Source of the DNA: Betaproteobacteria bacterium
GTDB taxonomy: Bacteria > Pseudomonadota > Gammaproteobacteria > Burkholderiales > SG8-39
Reading direction: 5' to 3'
NCBI GenBank assembly: GCA_016195915.1
Contig: JACPYS010000044.1
Coordinates: 96,562 to 160,561, forward strand
DNA: 64,000 bases
The stretch's first letter is position 1. Each line of letters opens with the position of its first letter. The translations under genes were made by a program, and so were the position numbers. Below, in pieces: positions 51,962 through 61,200 of this stretch. Under the pieces are notes generated by a model. The model made no database searches, was not told where the DNA came from, and worked only from the letters and a program-made list of their open reading frames with translations.

Positions 51962-52704
51962 ATACTGCTGCCTCCCACATCAAGACCATCGCGAAGCGCG
52001 AGCTGTCGAGCTATTTCACTTCGCCGGTGGCGTACGTGTTCCTGGTGATCTTCCTGCTGCTCACGGGTTTTTTCACTTTCACCGCGGGCCAGTTTTTCGA
52101 GCGCGGTGAAGCGAGCCTCGCGGCATTCTTCGGCTGGCACCCGTGGCTGTACCTGGTGCTGGTGCCCGCGGTCGGCATGCGCCTGTGGAGCGAGGAGCGC
52201 CGTTCGGGCACGCTCGAACTGCTGCTCACGTTCCCGATCAACGCCTGGGAAGCGATCCTCGGGAAATTTCTCGCCTCGTGGATCTTCCTCGCCCTGGCGC
52301 TCGCGCTGACCTTTCCGGTGGCGATCACCGCCAACTGGCTGGGTGATCCAGACAACGGGCAGATCGTGGCCGGTTACGCGGGCAGCCTGATGCTCGCGGG
52401 CGCCTACCTCGCCATCACCTGCATGACCTCGGCCCTGACGCGCAACCAGGTGATCGCCTTCATCCTGTCGGTGGTCGCCTGCCTGTTCCTGATCCTCGCC
52501 GGATTCAATCCCGTGACCGACCTGCTCACGCGCTGGGCGAGCCCCGCGGTGGTCGAAACGATTGCCGCGTTCTCGGTGGTCACCCATTTCGACGGATTCC
52601 AGAAGGGCGTGATCGACACGCGCGACCTGTTGTACTTCGCCTCGGTGATCGGCTTCGCGCTGTTCGCGACCTCGATCATCCTGCGCAACCGGCGCGCCGG
52701 GTGA
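51958..52704 (+). CDS. ABC-2 type permease (GldF-like)
   Basis: Membrane subunit of 248 residues with six hydrophobic segments. ELSSYFTSPVAYVFLVIFLL and MRLWSEERRSGTLELLLTFP are typical of GldF/NosY-like permeases. ATG overlaps the ATPase stop by four bases. Confidence 0.9.
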   Translation: MNTAASHIKTIAKRELSSYFTSPVAYVFLVIFLLLTGFFTFTAGQFFERGEASLAAFFGWHPWLYLVLVPAVGMRLWSEERRSGTLELLLTFPINAWEAILGKFLASWIFLALALALTFPVAITANWLGDPDNGQIVAGYAGSLMLAGAYLAITCMTSALTRNQVIAFILSVVACLFLILAGFNPVTDLLTRWASPAVVETIAAFSVVTHFDGFQKGVIDTRDLLYFASVIGFALFATSIILRNRRAG

Positions 52705-52708
52705 AACC

Positions 52709-54589
52709 ATGAAGAACTACGAAAGCGTTCTCTACTCTGCCGCCGGATGCGTCGCGCTGGCGGTGCTGCTGGTGGCGTTCAATTTCCTCGCTTCCACCGT
52801 GGCGGTGCGCGCCGACCTGACCGACGGCAGGCTCTACACGCTCTCCGACGGGACCCGGAAGATCCTGGGCAAACTCGATGCGCCGGTGAAACTGCGGCTC
52901 TACATCTCGAAAGGCGAGAGCGCCATGCCGGTGCAGCTGCGCAGCTTCGCGCAGCGCGTGGAGGACGTGGTGCGCGAATTCAAATCGGTGGCCGGTGCGA
53001 ACCTGGTGATCGAGAAGTACAACCCGAAGCCGGATTCGGACGAGGAGGACGCCGCGCAGCTCGACGGTATCGAGCCGCAGCAGCTGGGCACGGGCGAGGC
53101 GTTCTACCTCGGGCTGTCGGTATCCCAGCTCGATCGCAAGCAGGCGATCCCGGCGGTGTCGCCCCAGCGCGAGCGGCTGCTCGAATACGACCTGATCCGC
53201 GCCATCGCCCGTGTTGCCACGCCGGACAAGCCCGTGCTGGGCCTGATGAGCGCGGTGCCCGTGCTGGGCGAACGCTTCAACCCGATGACGCGCCAGGGCT
53301 CCGAGCCCTGGGTGCTCGCGAACGAACTCAAGCGCGACTTCAACGTGAAGACGGTGAACATGAGCGCGGAGACGATCGATCCCGGGATCAAGGTGCTGCT
53401 CCTCATCCACCCGCGCGATATTTCGGACAAGACCGAGTACGCCCTCGACCAGTTCGTGCTGCGCGGCGGCAAGCTCATCGCCTTCGTCGATCCGTTCATG
53501 TTCTTCGACCAGCAGCCCAACCCGATGATGCCGATGCAGCAGCAGCAGGGCACTTCGTCGTCGCTGCCCACGCTGTTCAAGGCCTGGGGCATCGAGATGG
53601 ACCCGGGCAAGGTGATCGCCGATGTCGTGTTTGCCTCAGGCGGCGGCCAGCGTTATACCCCGACGGTGCTTTCGCTCAATCGCACGGCGCTCAACCGCGA
53701 GGACGTCACCACGAGCCAGATCGAGTCGCTGCTCTACGCATTCGGCGGCGCGTTTGTCGTGAAGCCCCCGGAGGGCCTCAAAGTCACGGAGCTGATCAAG
53801 AGCTCGGCCACTTCGATGATGGTGGACAACGTGGTCGCATCGGTGTCGGGCGACGCGGCGACGAAGGGATTCGTGCCCAGCGGCAAGTCCCTGCCCCTTG
53901 CGCTGCGGCTCACCGGCAAGTTCAAGACCGCTTTCCCGTCGGGGCTCAAACCCGACGAGCCGGCAAAACCGGCCGCGAAGGACGCGAAGCCCGAGGCGAA
54001 AACGGCGGCGCCGCAATTGAAGGAATCCGGAACGGAGAATTCCGTCATCCTGGTGGCCGACGCGGACATGCTCGCCGACGGCGCGGCGGTGGACGTACAG
54101 ACCGTATTCGGCCAGCGTGTGGTGGTCCCCTCCAACGGCAATCTGAATCTCGCGCAGAACATGGTCGAGCAGCTGTTTGCGGGCGACGACCTGATCGGCC
54201 TGCGCAGCCGTGCGACGGGCTTCCGGCCCCTCACGGTGATCCGCGAAATGGAGGCCAGGGCGCAGCAGCAGTATTTCGGCAAGATCCAGTCGCTCGAGAA
54301 GGAACTTCAGCAATCGTCGGAGAAGATCCAGTCGCTGCAGAAAGGGCGCGCCGACGCAAAAAGCGCGCAGATCCTCTCGCCCCAGCAGCAGGCCGAGCTC
54401 GAGGCGTTCCGCAAGCGCGTGATCGAAACGCGCCACGATCTGAAGGAACTGCGCAAGAACCTGCGCCAGGACGCCGAGAGCCTGCAGTTCTGGACCAAAG
54501 TAGTGAACATTGCCGTGATGCCGCTGCTGGTGGCATTTCTCGGACTCGGGTTCGCGATGCTGCGCCGCAAGCGCGCTGCCGCGATCTGA
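52709..54589 (+). CDS. GldG-like ABC-associated periplasmic/membrane protein
   Basis: Protein of 626 residues, one membrane segment at about residues 10-30, another close to the C-terminus (FWTKVVNIAVMPLLVAFLGL). The large middle part matches the ABC-transporter auxiliary domain (ADLTDGRLYTLSDGTRKIL, LRLYISKGES, LRGGKLIAFVDPFM). A Pro/Ala/Lys-rich linker (KPAAKDAKPEAKTAAP) near residues 425-440 and a coiled-coil (residues about 510-590, rich in QSLEKELQQSSEKIQSLQK) precede the last helix. Predicted to act outside the membrane with the exporter. Confidence 0.85.
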   Translation: MKNYESVLYSAAGCVALAVLLVAFNFLASTVAVRADLTDGRLYTLSDGTRKILGKLDAPVKLRLYISKGESAMPVQLRSFAQRVEDVVREFKSVAGANLVIEKYNPKPDSDEEDAAQLDGIEPQQLGTGEAFYLGLSVSQLDRKQAIPAVSPQRERLLEYDLIRAIARVATPDKPVLGLMSAVPVLGERFNPMTRQGSEPWVLANELKRDFNVKTVNMSAETIDPGIKVLLLIHPRDISDKTEYALDQFVLRGGKLIAFVDPFMFFDQQPNPMMPMQQQQGTSSSLPTLFKAWGIEMDPGKVIADVVFASGGGQRYTPTVLSLNRTALNREDVTTSQIESLLYAFGGAFVVKPPEGLKVTELIKSSATSMMVDNVVASVSGDAATKGFVPSGKSLPLALRLTGKFKTAFPSGLKPDEPAKPAAKDAKPEAKTAAPQLKESGTENSVILVADADMLADGAAVDVQTVFGQRVVVPSNGNLNLAQNMVEQLFAGDDLIGLRSRATGFRPLTVIREMEARAQQQYFGKIQSLEKELQQSSEKIQSLQKGRADAKSAQILSPQQQAELEAFRKRVIETRHDLKELRKNLRQDAESLQFWTKVVNIAVMPLLVAFLGLGFAMLRRKRAAAI

Positions 54590-54598
54590 GCTGCGGCC

Positions 54599-55666
54599 AT
54601 GAACCTGCGCATCGTGGTCATTCTGCTGGTTCTCGGCCTCGTCATGGCCGGCGCCGCGCTCGTGGTGCACCAGCGCGAGGCGAGCACCACGCCTGCCGGG
54701 CAGCTGGGCCAGCCGCTGCTCAAGAACCTCAAGGCGTCCGATGTCGCATCGATTTCGATCAGGGAACCGAAGTCGGGAATCACGCTGGAGAAAAAAGGCG
54801 AGCGCTGGAGCGTCGCAGAGAGGAACGGTTTCCCTGCCGATCTCGCCAAGGTGAGCGAACTCGTAATCAAGGCGATCGGCCTGCGCGTGGGCCAGTCCGA
54901 GCCGCTCGGGGAGAAGGACCGCGTTCGCCTGGAACTTGCCGAACCGGGCAAGGACGGGGCCGGGACGCTGGTGGAATACCGGGGCGCCGACGGCAAACCG
55001 CTCGCGCGGTTGCTGGTGGGCAAGAAGTACTTCAAGAGCGAGCCCGAGAATCCGGCCCGCGCGCTCGCGGACGGCCGCTTCGTGCTGCTTCCCGAAGATC
55101 CGAAAATCGTTTACACCGTCGCCGACCCGCTCGCGTTCGCCACCGCCAAGACCTCGGAGTGGGTATCCAGGGAAGGCGTGGCGATCGAGCGCATCAAGTC
55201 GCTCGAAGTGAAACTCGCGGGTGGCGAGACATGGAAGATCGAGCGTGCGAGCGACGGACCGGACTGGAAACTTGCGGGGGCGAAACCTGGCGACAAGCTC
55301 GATACCTCGCGGGCGAACGCGGCATCGTATTCGCTCAACAGCCTCGCGATCGAGGACCTCGCGGCCAGCGCGAAGCCCGAAGACAACGGGCTCGACAAGC
55401 CCGAGCTTGTGACGGCGGCCACCTTCGAGGGCCTGACCTACACGCTGCGCATCGGCAAGCTCGCCGACGACAAGTACCCGGTGCAGGTGCAGGTCGAGGG
55501 CGCACTGGAGAAAAGCGACAAACCCGATGCGAAGAAACCGGAGCGCCTCGAGCGGGAGCGCTCGCTCAAGGACTTCGTCGTGCTGATACAGAAGTCGAAA
55601 CTTGCCGACACGCTGAAGAAACGCGGCGAACTGCTCGAGCAGAAGAAGCAAGGCACGAAGAAGTAG
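54599..55666 (+). CDS. DUF4340 domain protein of the Gld-type exporter operon
   Basis: Protein of 355 residues with an N-terminal membrane anchor (IVVILLVLGLVMAGAALVV) and a long periplasmic domain made of repeated strand units (LKASDVASISIREPKSGITL, ERIKSLEVKLAGGETWKIER). DUF4340 proteins routinely follow GldG-like genes. C-terminus very Lys-rich. Its role with the exporter is not known. Confidence 0.85.
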   Translation: MNLRIVVILLVLGLVMAGAALVVHQREASTTPAGQLGQPLLKNLKASDVASISIREPKSGITLEKKGERWSVAERNGFPADLAKVSELVIKAIGLRVGQSEPLGEKDRVRLELAEPGKDGAGTLVEYRGADGKPLARLLVGKKYFKSEPENPARALADGRFVLLPEDPKIVYTVADPLAFATAKTSEWVSREGVAIERIKSLEVKLAGGETWKIERASDGPDWKLAGAKPGDKLDTSRANAASYSLNSLAIEDLAASAKPEDNGLDKPELVTAATFEGLTYTLRIGKLADDKYPVQVQVEGALEKSDKPDAKKPERLERERSLKDFVVLIQKSKLADTLKKRGELLEQKKQGTKK

Positions 55667-55671
55667 CCGCG

Positions 55672-56478
55672 ATGGACCTCGAGCGCCTTCCCGGCGGCGC
55701 CCCTGCGCTGGTGTTCATCCACGGATTTGCCTGTACGCGCGCCGATTGGAAGGCGCAGCTCGAGCATTTCCGCTCGCGCGCCGAAACGCTCGCGCTCGAC
55801 CTGCGCGGCCACGGCGCCACGCCCGGCACGCCCGAGGAATGCTCGATCGAGACCTACGGCGCGGATGTCGCCGCAGTAGTTGAGCAATCCGGGCTCGAGC
55901 GCGCGGTATTGGTGGGGCACAGCATGGGCTGCCGCGTGGTGCTCGAGGCCAACCGGCGCGCACCGGAAAGGATCGCGGGCCTGGTGCTCATCGACGGCAG
56001 CCGGATGGGCACGGGCGACCCCACCGCGGCGGAGGAAAATGCGCGCAAGGCCTTCGCCGCGACCGGATACCCCGTGTTCGCGCGCAAGTTCTTCGCCGAC
56101 ATGTTCCTTGCAGATGCCGACCCCGCACTCAAGGCGCGCACCATCGAGCAGGCGCTGCGCCTGCCGGAGCAGATCGGAAAGACGCTGTTTCCGCGCGTGG
56201 CGGGCTGGGACGCACGCGCGATGGATGCTGCGCTGGACGCGGTGCGCGCGCCGTTGATGGTGATCCAGAGCACCTATCTCAACAGCGAGAGGGTACGCGT
56301 CGCGATCACACCCGGGCAGAGCACGCCTTGGATCGAGCTGATATGTTCGCGTGTCCCGGCTGCGCGCATCGAGATCATCACGGGCACGGGCCACTTTCCC
56401 CAGCTGGAAGCTCCCGCGAAGGTGAGCGCGCTGGTGGAGGATTTTCGCGCACAACTCGCCCTGCGCGGAACGCCATGA
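55672..56478 (+). CDS. Alpha/beta hydrolase
   Basis: Protein of 268 residues. The oxyanion HG is at residues 17-18 (VFIHGFACT), the nucleophile elbow GHSMG has Ser84, and the His is in TGTGHFPQLEAP. Cytoplasmic, ester or thioester substrate unknown. Five bases after the DUF4340 gene and overlapping the thioesterase gene, so probably cotranscribed with the exporter. Confidence 0.87.
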   Translation: MDLERLPGGAPALVFIHGFACTRADWKAQLEHFRSRAETLALDLRGHGATPGTPEECSIETYGADVAAVVEQSGLERAVLVGHSMGCRVVLEANRRAPERIAGLVLIDGSRMGTGDPTAAEENARKAFAATGYPVFARKFFADMFLADADPALKARTIEQALRLPEQIGKTLFPRVAGWDARAMDAALDAVRAPLMVIQSTYLNSERVRVAITPGQSTPWIELICSRVPAARIEIITGTGHFPQLEAPAKVSALVEDFRAQLALRGTP

Positions 56479-56879
56479 CCGAAACCCCTGCGCCTGCGAA
56501 GCAGCGTCGCAAGGGCTTCGCCGAGCTACTCGGGCTGCGCCACGTATCGCGCAGCGCCGGAACCAGCCGCTACGAGGTGGACGCGGGAGAGGAACACTTC
56601 AACCCGAACGGCGTCGTGCATGGCGGCCTGGCATTCGCGCTGGCCGACACGGGCACGGGCTCGGCGCTGTGGACGCTGCTCGAGCGCAACGAAGGCTGCG
56701 CGACAATCGAGATGAAGATCAGCTACCTCAAACCCGCGAAATCCGGGCACCTGGTGTGCGACAGCCGGGTGCTGCATCGCGAGGGAAACATCGCGACCAT
56801 CGAGTCCGAGGTCAGGAACGGCGAGGACGTGATCGCGCGCGCGGTGGCGGTGTACGCGATTTTTCCAGTGCAGCGTTAG
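56475..56879 (+). CDS. PaaI-type hotdog thioesterase
   Basis: Protein of 134 residues. NPNGVVHGGLAFALADTG at residues 43-60 is the active-site stretch with Asn, His-Gly-Gly and Asp58; IEMKISYLKPAKSGHLVC follows. Hydrolyses acyl-CoA thioesters. ATGA overlap with the hydrolase. Last gene of the operon, followed by a terminator. Confidence 0.9.
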   Translation: MTETPAPAKQRRKGFAELLGLRHVSRSAGTSRYEVDAGEEHFNPNGVVHGGLAFALADTGTGSALWTLLERNEGCATIEMKISYLKPAKSGHLVCDSRVLHREGNIATIESEVRNGEDVIARAVAVYAIFPVQR

Positions 56880-56955
56880 AAGGTGTAGTGAATGAGTTTA
56901 TATTTTACTTACTATTAATCAAATAGTTATGTATTAGAAATAGGATCTACTTGTT

Positions 56956-56979
56956 AAAGCAACGTCCCTGTTGCTTTTT
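56956..56979 (+). terminator. Intrinsic terminator after the exporter-thioesterase operon
   Basis: Stem aaagcaac / gttgcttt (56956-56963 and 56970-56977), six-base loop, T-run to 56979. It lies 77 bases after the thioesterase stop and insulates the ATPase module. Confidence 0.7.
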
Positions 56980-56989
56980 CAATCCGAAT

Positions 56990-57009
56990 TAGCAACAATG
57001 TTGTTGCTA
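56990..57009. promoter_or_regulatory. Perfect inverted repeat over the start of the ATPase gene
   Basis: tagcaacaa-tg-ttgttgcta, 9-bp arms with a 2-base centre, ending on the first base of the ATG at 57009. There is no Shine-Dalgarno sequence; the palindrome takes its place. It repeats the agcaac/gttgct motif of the terminator arms 20 bases upstream. It may be an operator or an RNA hairpin that limits translation. Confidence 0.5.
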
Positions 57010-58265
57010 TGAGTACCACCGACCCATTCCCACGTCCGCCACGAAGCCTGGTCGGTCCAATCCCTGATCCAGATGAGCTGTACGGCAGGAAGGACTTCAT
57101 CGATCACCTTTGGCGGCTGATCGACGCAAACAACATCCTCCTGTTGGCACCCCGGCGGTTCGGCAAGAGTGGCGTAATGAGGCACGTACTGCTTCAACCA
57201 CGTCCCGGTTATGTGCCCATGTCGTTCGAGCTGGAAGACGTGGATTCCCCGGAGGAGTTCGTCTGGCGCATTACGAAGGAACTGCTCGCCCGAGACAAAT
57301 TCCGCAGCATCCTGAGCCAAACGAAACGTCTTCCGGCCGGCGTGATGACATGGGTCAGGAAGAACTTCGACGAGGCGGAGTTCGAAGGCGCCAAAGTCAA
57401 ATTCAAAGCCGAGATACGCGCGGACTGGCGGGACGCAGCGCACAGAATGCTCTTAGAGTTGGAGCAAGCGGACGAAACGGCGATCTTTCTCTTCGACGAA
57501 CTGCCGGCGATGCTCGATCTCATCCTCGAACGACAAGGAGCAGCCGTCGCGAATGACTTCCTGGCGTGGTTCCGCACCGTGCGACTGGCGCAAAGAGACG
57601 TTTTACGCCGACATCGCTTCATCGTAGCGGGCAGCGTGGGCATCGACCAGATCCTCAGGAAGCTCAGTGCAACGGACAAATTCGGTGATTTCGCGCGACT
57701 CACGGTTGATCCACTCGATGAGTCATCCGCAATACAACTGGCGGAAGGTCTGGCAGAAACGTTTGAAATTGACTGGAATCCGGAACTTTCGGACCGTCTG
57801 TTCACACTGATCGGTGCACCGGTTCCCTATTTCATCCATGTCTTCTTTGCGCAACTCGGCCAATTGACTGCGACAGTTCGGAGTTCCATGACGATCGCAG
57901 ATTTGAATCGGGTATACGCCGAGGCTGTGCTGGGTCCCACCTGCCGTCACTATTTCGGCCACTACAGCAGCAGACTCAAGCGATACGGCCGTGCGGGAGA
58001 GAAGGCATCAATGGCGATACTTCGGGCGGTGGCCGGGCGCGGCCGCGTATCAAGGCCGGCTCTATTCGACGTGTATCGCAAAAGTCGTGGTAGAGGCGCC
58101 ACAGAACTGGAGTTCGACGACTTGCTGGCCTCTCTCGAATATGACTGGTATCTGCGCCTGGACACCGACACGAACGAATACTACTTCCGACTGAAAGTGA
58201 TGGAAGAGTGGTGGCAGCGCTGTTATCCGTTAGCGGCAAGCAAGGCGAGGGTTCAGAAGCGGTGA
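57009..58265 (+). CDS. Archaeal-type AAA ATPase with winged-helix end
   Basis: Protein of 418 residues. ELYGRKDFIDHL precedes the P-loop APRRFGKSGVM at residues 48-57, a form typical of archaeal-type STAND/MNS ATPases (GPRRxGKTS). Walker B is AIFLFDELPAML at 158-169, sensor 1 FIVAGSVGIDQIL at 204-216. Residues of about 330-400 form a winged helix (ASMAILRAVAGRGRVSRPAL). No nuclease or other effector domain is visible. Its stop overlaps the GTG of the large TPR protein, so the two are made together. Function unknown; an NTP-dependent switch is the reasonable inference. Confidence 0.82.
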   Translation: MSTTDPFPRPPRSLVGPIPDPDELYGRKDFIDHLWRLIDANNILLLAPRRFGKSGVMRHVLLQPRPGYVPMSFELEDVDSPEEFVWRITKELLARDKFRSILSQTKRLPAGVMTWVRKNFDEAEFEGAKVKFKAEIRADWRDAAHRMLLELEQADETAIFLFDELPAMLDLILERQGAAVANDFLAWFRTVRLAQRDVLRRHRFIVAGSVGIDQILRKLSATDKFGDFARLTVDPLDESSAIQLAEGLAETFEIDWNPELSDRLFTLIGAPVPYFIHVFFAQLGQLTATVRSSMTIADLNRVYAEAVLGPTCRHYFGHYSSRLKRYGRAGEKASMAILRAVAGRGRVSRPALFDVYRKSRGRGATELEFDDLLASLEYDWYLRLDTDTNEYYFRLKVMEEWWQRCYPLAASKARVQKR

Positions 58266-61200
58266 CGCTGGTCACCCACAAATATACGCCGGCAGGGATG
58301 TCGGATCGTGAGCTTCTGGCGACTTTCGCGGCTCGCGAGCACACGGTCGAGTATCTGCTCAAGTCACTCCGCGACCAGATAACCGCTGGTACCCCTTCAA
58401 GTTTCGTAGTCACCGGGCCACGCGGCGCGGGCAAATCAACGCTCATTCGCCTGGTTGCCTTGCGCATTCGGGAGGATCCGGTTCTGAGTGCGGCTTGGAT
58501 ACCAATTGTTTTTCCCGAAGAGCAATTCAATGTCTATTCGCTGCGCGATCTCCTGGCGACAACCTTAGAAATGCTCGCCAAAGAAAACCTGGCGGGCGCC
58601 AAAGACTGGCTTGCGTCGGTTGCAGGCGAAGCAAACGACGAGCAAAGTCTGCAGCTGGCAATTACCGGATTGAAGGAGATAACGCGGACGCAGGGGCGAC
58701 GCTTGATCCTTTTTGTCGAGAACATCCACCTCTGGCTGGAACAGTCACTTGATGCCAAGACCAAAGGCACGCTTCGCCGGTTGCTAATGAACGAGCCGTT
58801 TCTGATGCTCGTCGGCAGCGCTATTCGAGTTCTTGATTCGTTGAAGAACTATGACGAGGCACTCTTCAACTACTTAGGCGAAGTTCGATTGGACCGGCTG
58901 GACACCGATCAAGTATTCGAGTTGCTGAGGCGCCGGGCAGTTTTCGACGGGAACGATGCGTTGCTTCGGGATTTCCCGAGCCAACGGGCTAAGGTTCGCG
59001 CGATTGCCCAGCTCTCTGGGGGTAACCCGCGCCTAACCCTAATGCTTTACGAGCTCTTGAGTCATCTTCAGACAAGCACGGTTGTCCAATACCTGCGCCG
59101 GCTTGTCGATGAACTGACTCCGCTGTTCAAGCATGAGATCGAAAATCTGCCGCCCCAGCAGAGGAAGATCATCCACGCCCTGATGGAAAGAGGTGGAACT
59201 GCCAAACCGACGGACTTGGTCGCCCCCACGCGTTTGCGGCTCAATGCCATCACAACGCAACTCAAGCGGCTACGCGACGCCCAGTTCGTCGAGGTCAGTG
59301 GTGGAGGCAAAGGTCGCGCGGCGTACTACAGCACTCCCGACAGGCTTTTCGGCATCTGGTATCAGATGCGTTATCTCAACCAGAATCGGCGCCGCATCGA
59401 GGTGCTCGTGGAAGCGCTCCGAATTTGGTTTGAGGAAGACGAACGGTTGCTCGCGCTCAAAAACCTTGCAGAGAGGGACCGCGGAGCGGCACCGCACGTG
59501 CTTCGAGACGCGTCGACGACGGCTGAATACCTGGCTGTGTCATTGCGCGGAACACAATACGCAATCCAAGCAACCGAATCCAGCATTGAGCTGTGGGCCA
59601 GGACGGATTTGAAAGAAGCGGCAGCGGTCCTTGCGGATGTCGTCGCGTACCGAGAAGGTGCAGAGACAATTGACGAGCGACTTGCGCATTCGCAACTTGC
59701 GAAATGGCTAATTGACCACGGAGACCACGCCCGTGCGATTCAGGCACTCGATTCGTATGTATCGAGTGGCCCAAGTGACGTGATGGGTTTTGCGGAAGCA
59801 CTGATCAGCAGAGGGCTTGCAAAGGCGCATTTGGGCGATATTGAAGGCGAAATTGCCGATTACACCGACGCAATTGGACTCACGGGTGCGCCGAAACAGC
59901 AAGTGGCAAGAGCATTGTTCCGTCGTGGAAACGCGAAGCGGCAACGCGGTGACTTTACATCTGCGATCGCCGATTACACCTCAGCGATCGAACTTGACGG
60001 TGCGAACAAGGCGGATGTAGCACAAGCATTAATCCTTCGAGGCGTTACAAAGCAACAACTCGGCGATTTGGGAGGAGAGGTTGCCGACTACTCCACCGCG
60101 ATTGAACTCAAAGGCACGCGGACTGAGGACGTGGTACGAGCAACGATCCTTCGTGGAGTCGCAAGGAACCGGCACGGTGATATTGAGCAAAGTATTGCCG
60201 ACTTCACCGCTGCGATAGAACGCCAAGGTGCCCCCGATGAGTTGGTAGCACAGGTACTCAACCTTCGTGCGCTCGCAAAGGAACAGCGCGGTGATGGCGA
60301 TGGAGCGATCGACGATTACACTGCGACAATTAGACTCGTCGGCGCCACCAACAGGCTTGCGGCCGAAGCATTGCTCAGTCGTGGAAGTGCAAAGGGACGG
60401 CGCGGCGATATCGACGGGGAGATCGCGGACTACTCCGCTGCGATTGCGCGCCCAAATGCTCCCAAGGAATTAGTAGCACGAGCATTGATCGCTCGTGGCA
60501 TCACTAAGGGAAAGCGCCGCGATTTCGACGGTGCGATGGCCGACCACTCCGCTGTGATTGATCTTGAAGGCGCCCCGCAGGAGCTCGTAGCCCAGGCATT
60601 CATTGCTCGTGGTGTCACGAAGGGAAAGCGCCGCGATTTCGAACCCGCGATCGCCGATTACACCACTGTGATCGGGCTCGCAAGCACCCCCAAAGATCTG
60701 GTCGCGAAAGCATTTGCTCTTCGCGCCACATTGAACATACAGCGCGGTGATTTCGAAGGTGCGATCGCGGATTACACGGCCTCGATCGAGGCAGAAGGTG
60801 CACCCAAAGAGGCCGCAGTACCCGCACTCATCCTTCGCGGCCTCGCTAAGGGGGAGTACGGCGATACAAATGGCGCGATCGCTGATTACACCACCGCACT
60901 CGAACTCGAAGGCGCACCAACGGAAAGAACCGCCGAAGCGTTAATCCTTCGCAGTTTCGAAAAAGGCAATCGCGGTGATGCCATGGGTGAGATTGCCGAT
61001 TGGAGTACCGCGATCGCGCTTGAAAACGCCTCCAAGGAACTTCTCGCACGAGCGTATATTGGTCGTGCCATAAAACGACACCAGCGCGGTGAATTCGAAC
61101 GCGCCATTGGCGACTATACCGCCGCGATCGAGCTCGAGGATGCGCCCAGCGAGGATGTGGCAATCGCACTTTTGGGTCGTGGTGTCACGAAGGAGCATCG

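Noticed and set aside
53636..55651. A 671-codon minus-strand frame opposite gldG and DUF4340
   Set aside because: Antisense frame kept open by high GC and codon bias; no recognisable protein, and the plus-strand genes are well supported.
52747..56478. A 1243-codon open frame across the exporter operon
   Set aside because: Most of it is a shifted frame of GldG, DUF4340 and neighbours, rich in Arg/Ala/Gly without domains; only its last part (from 55672) is the real hydrolase.
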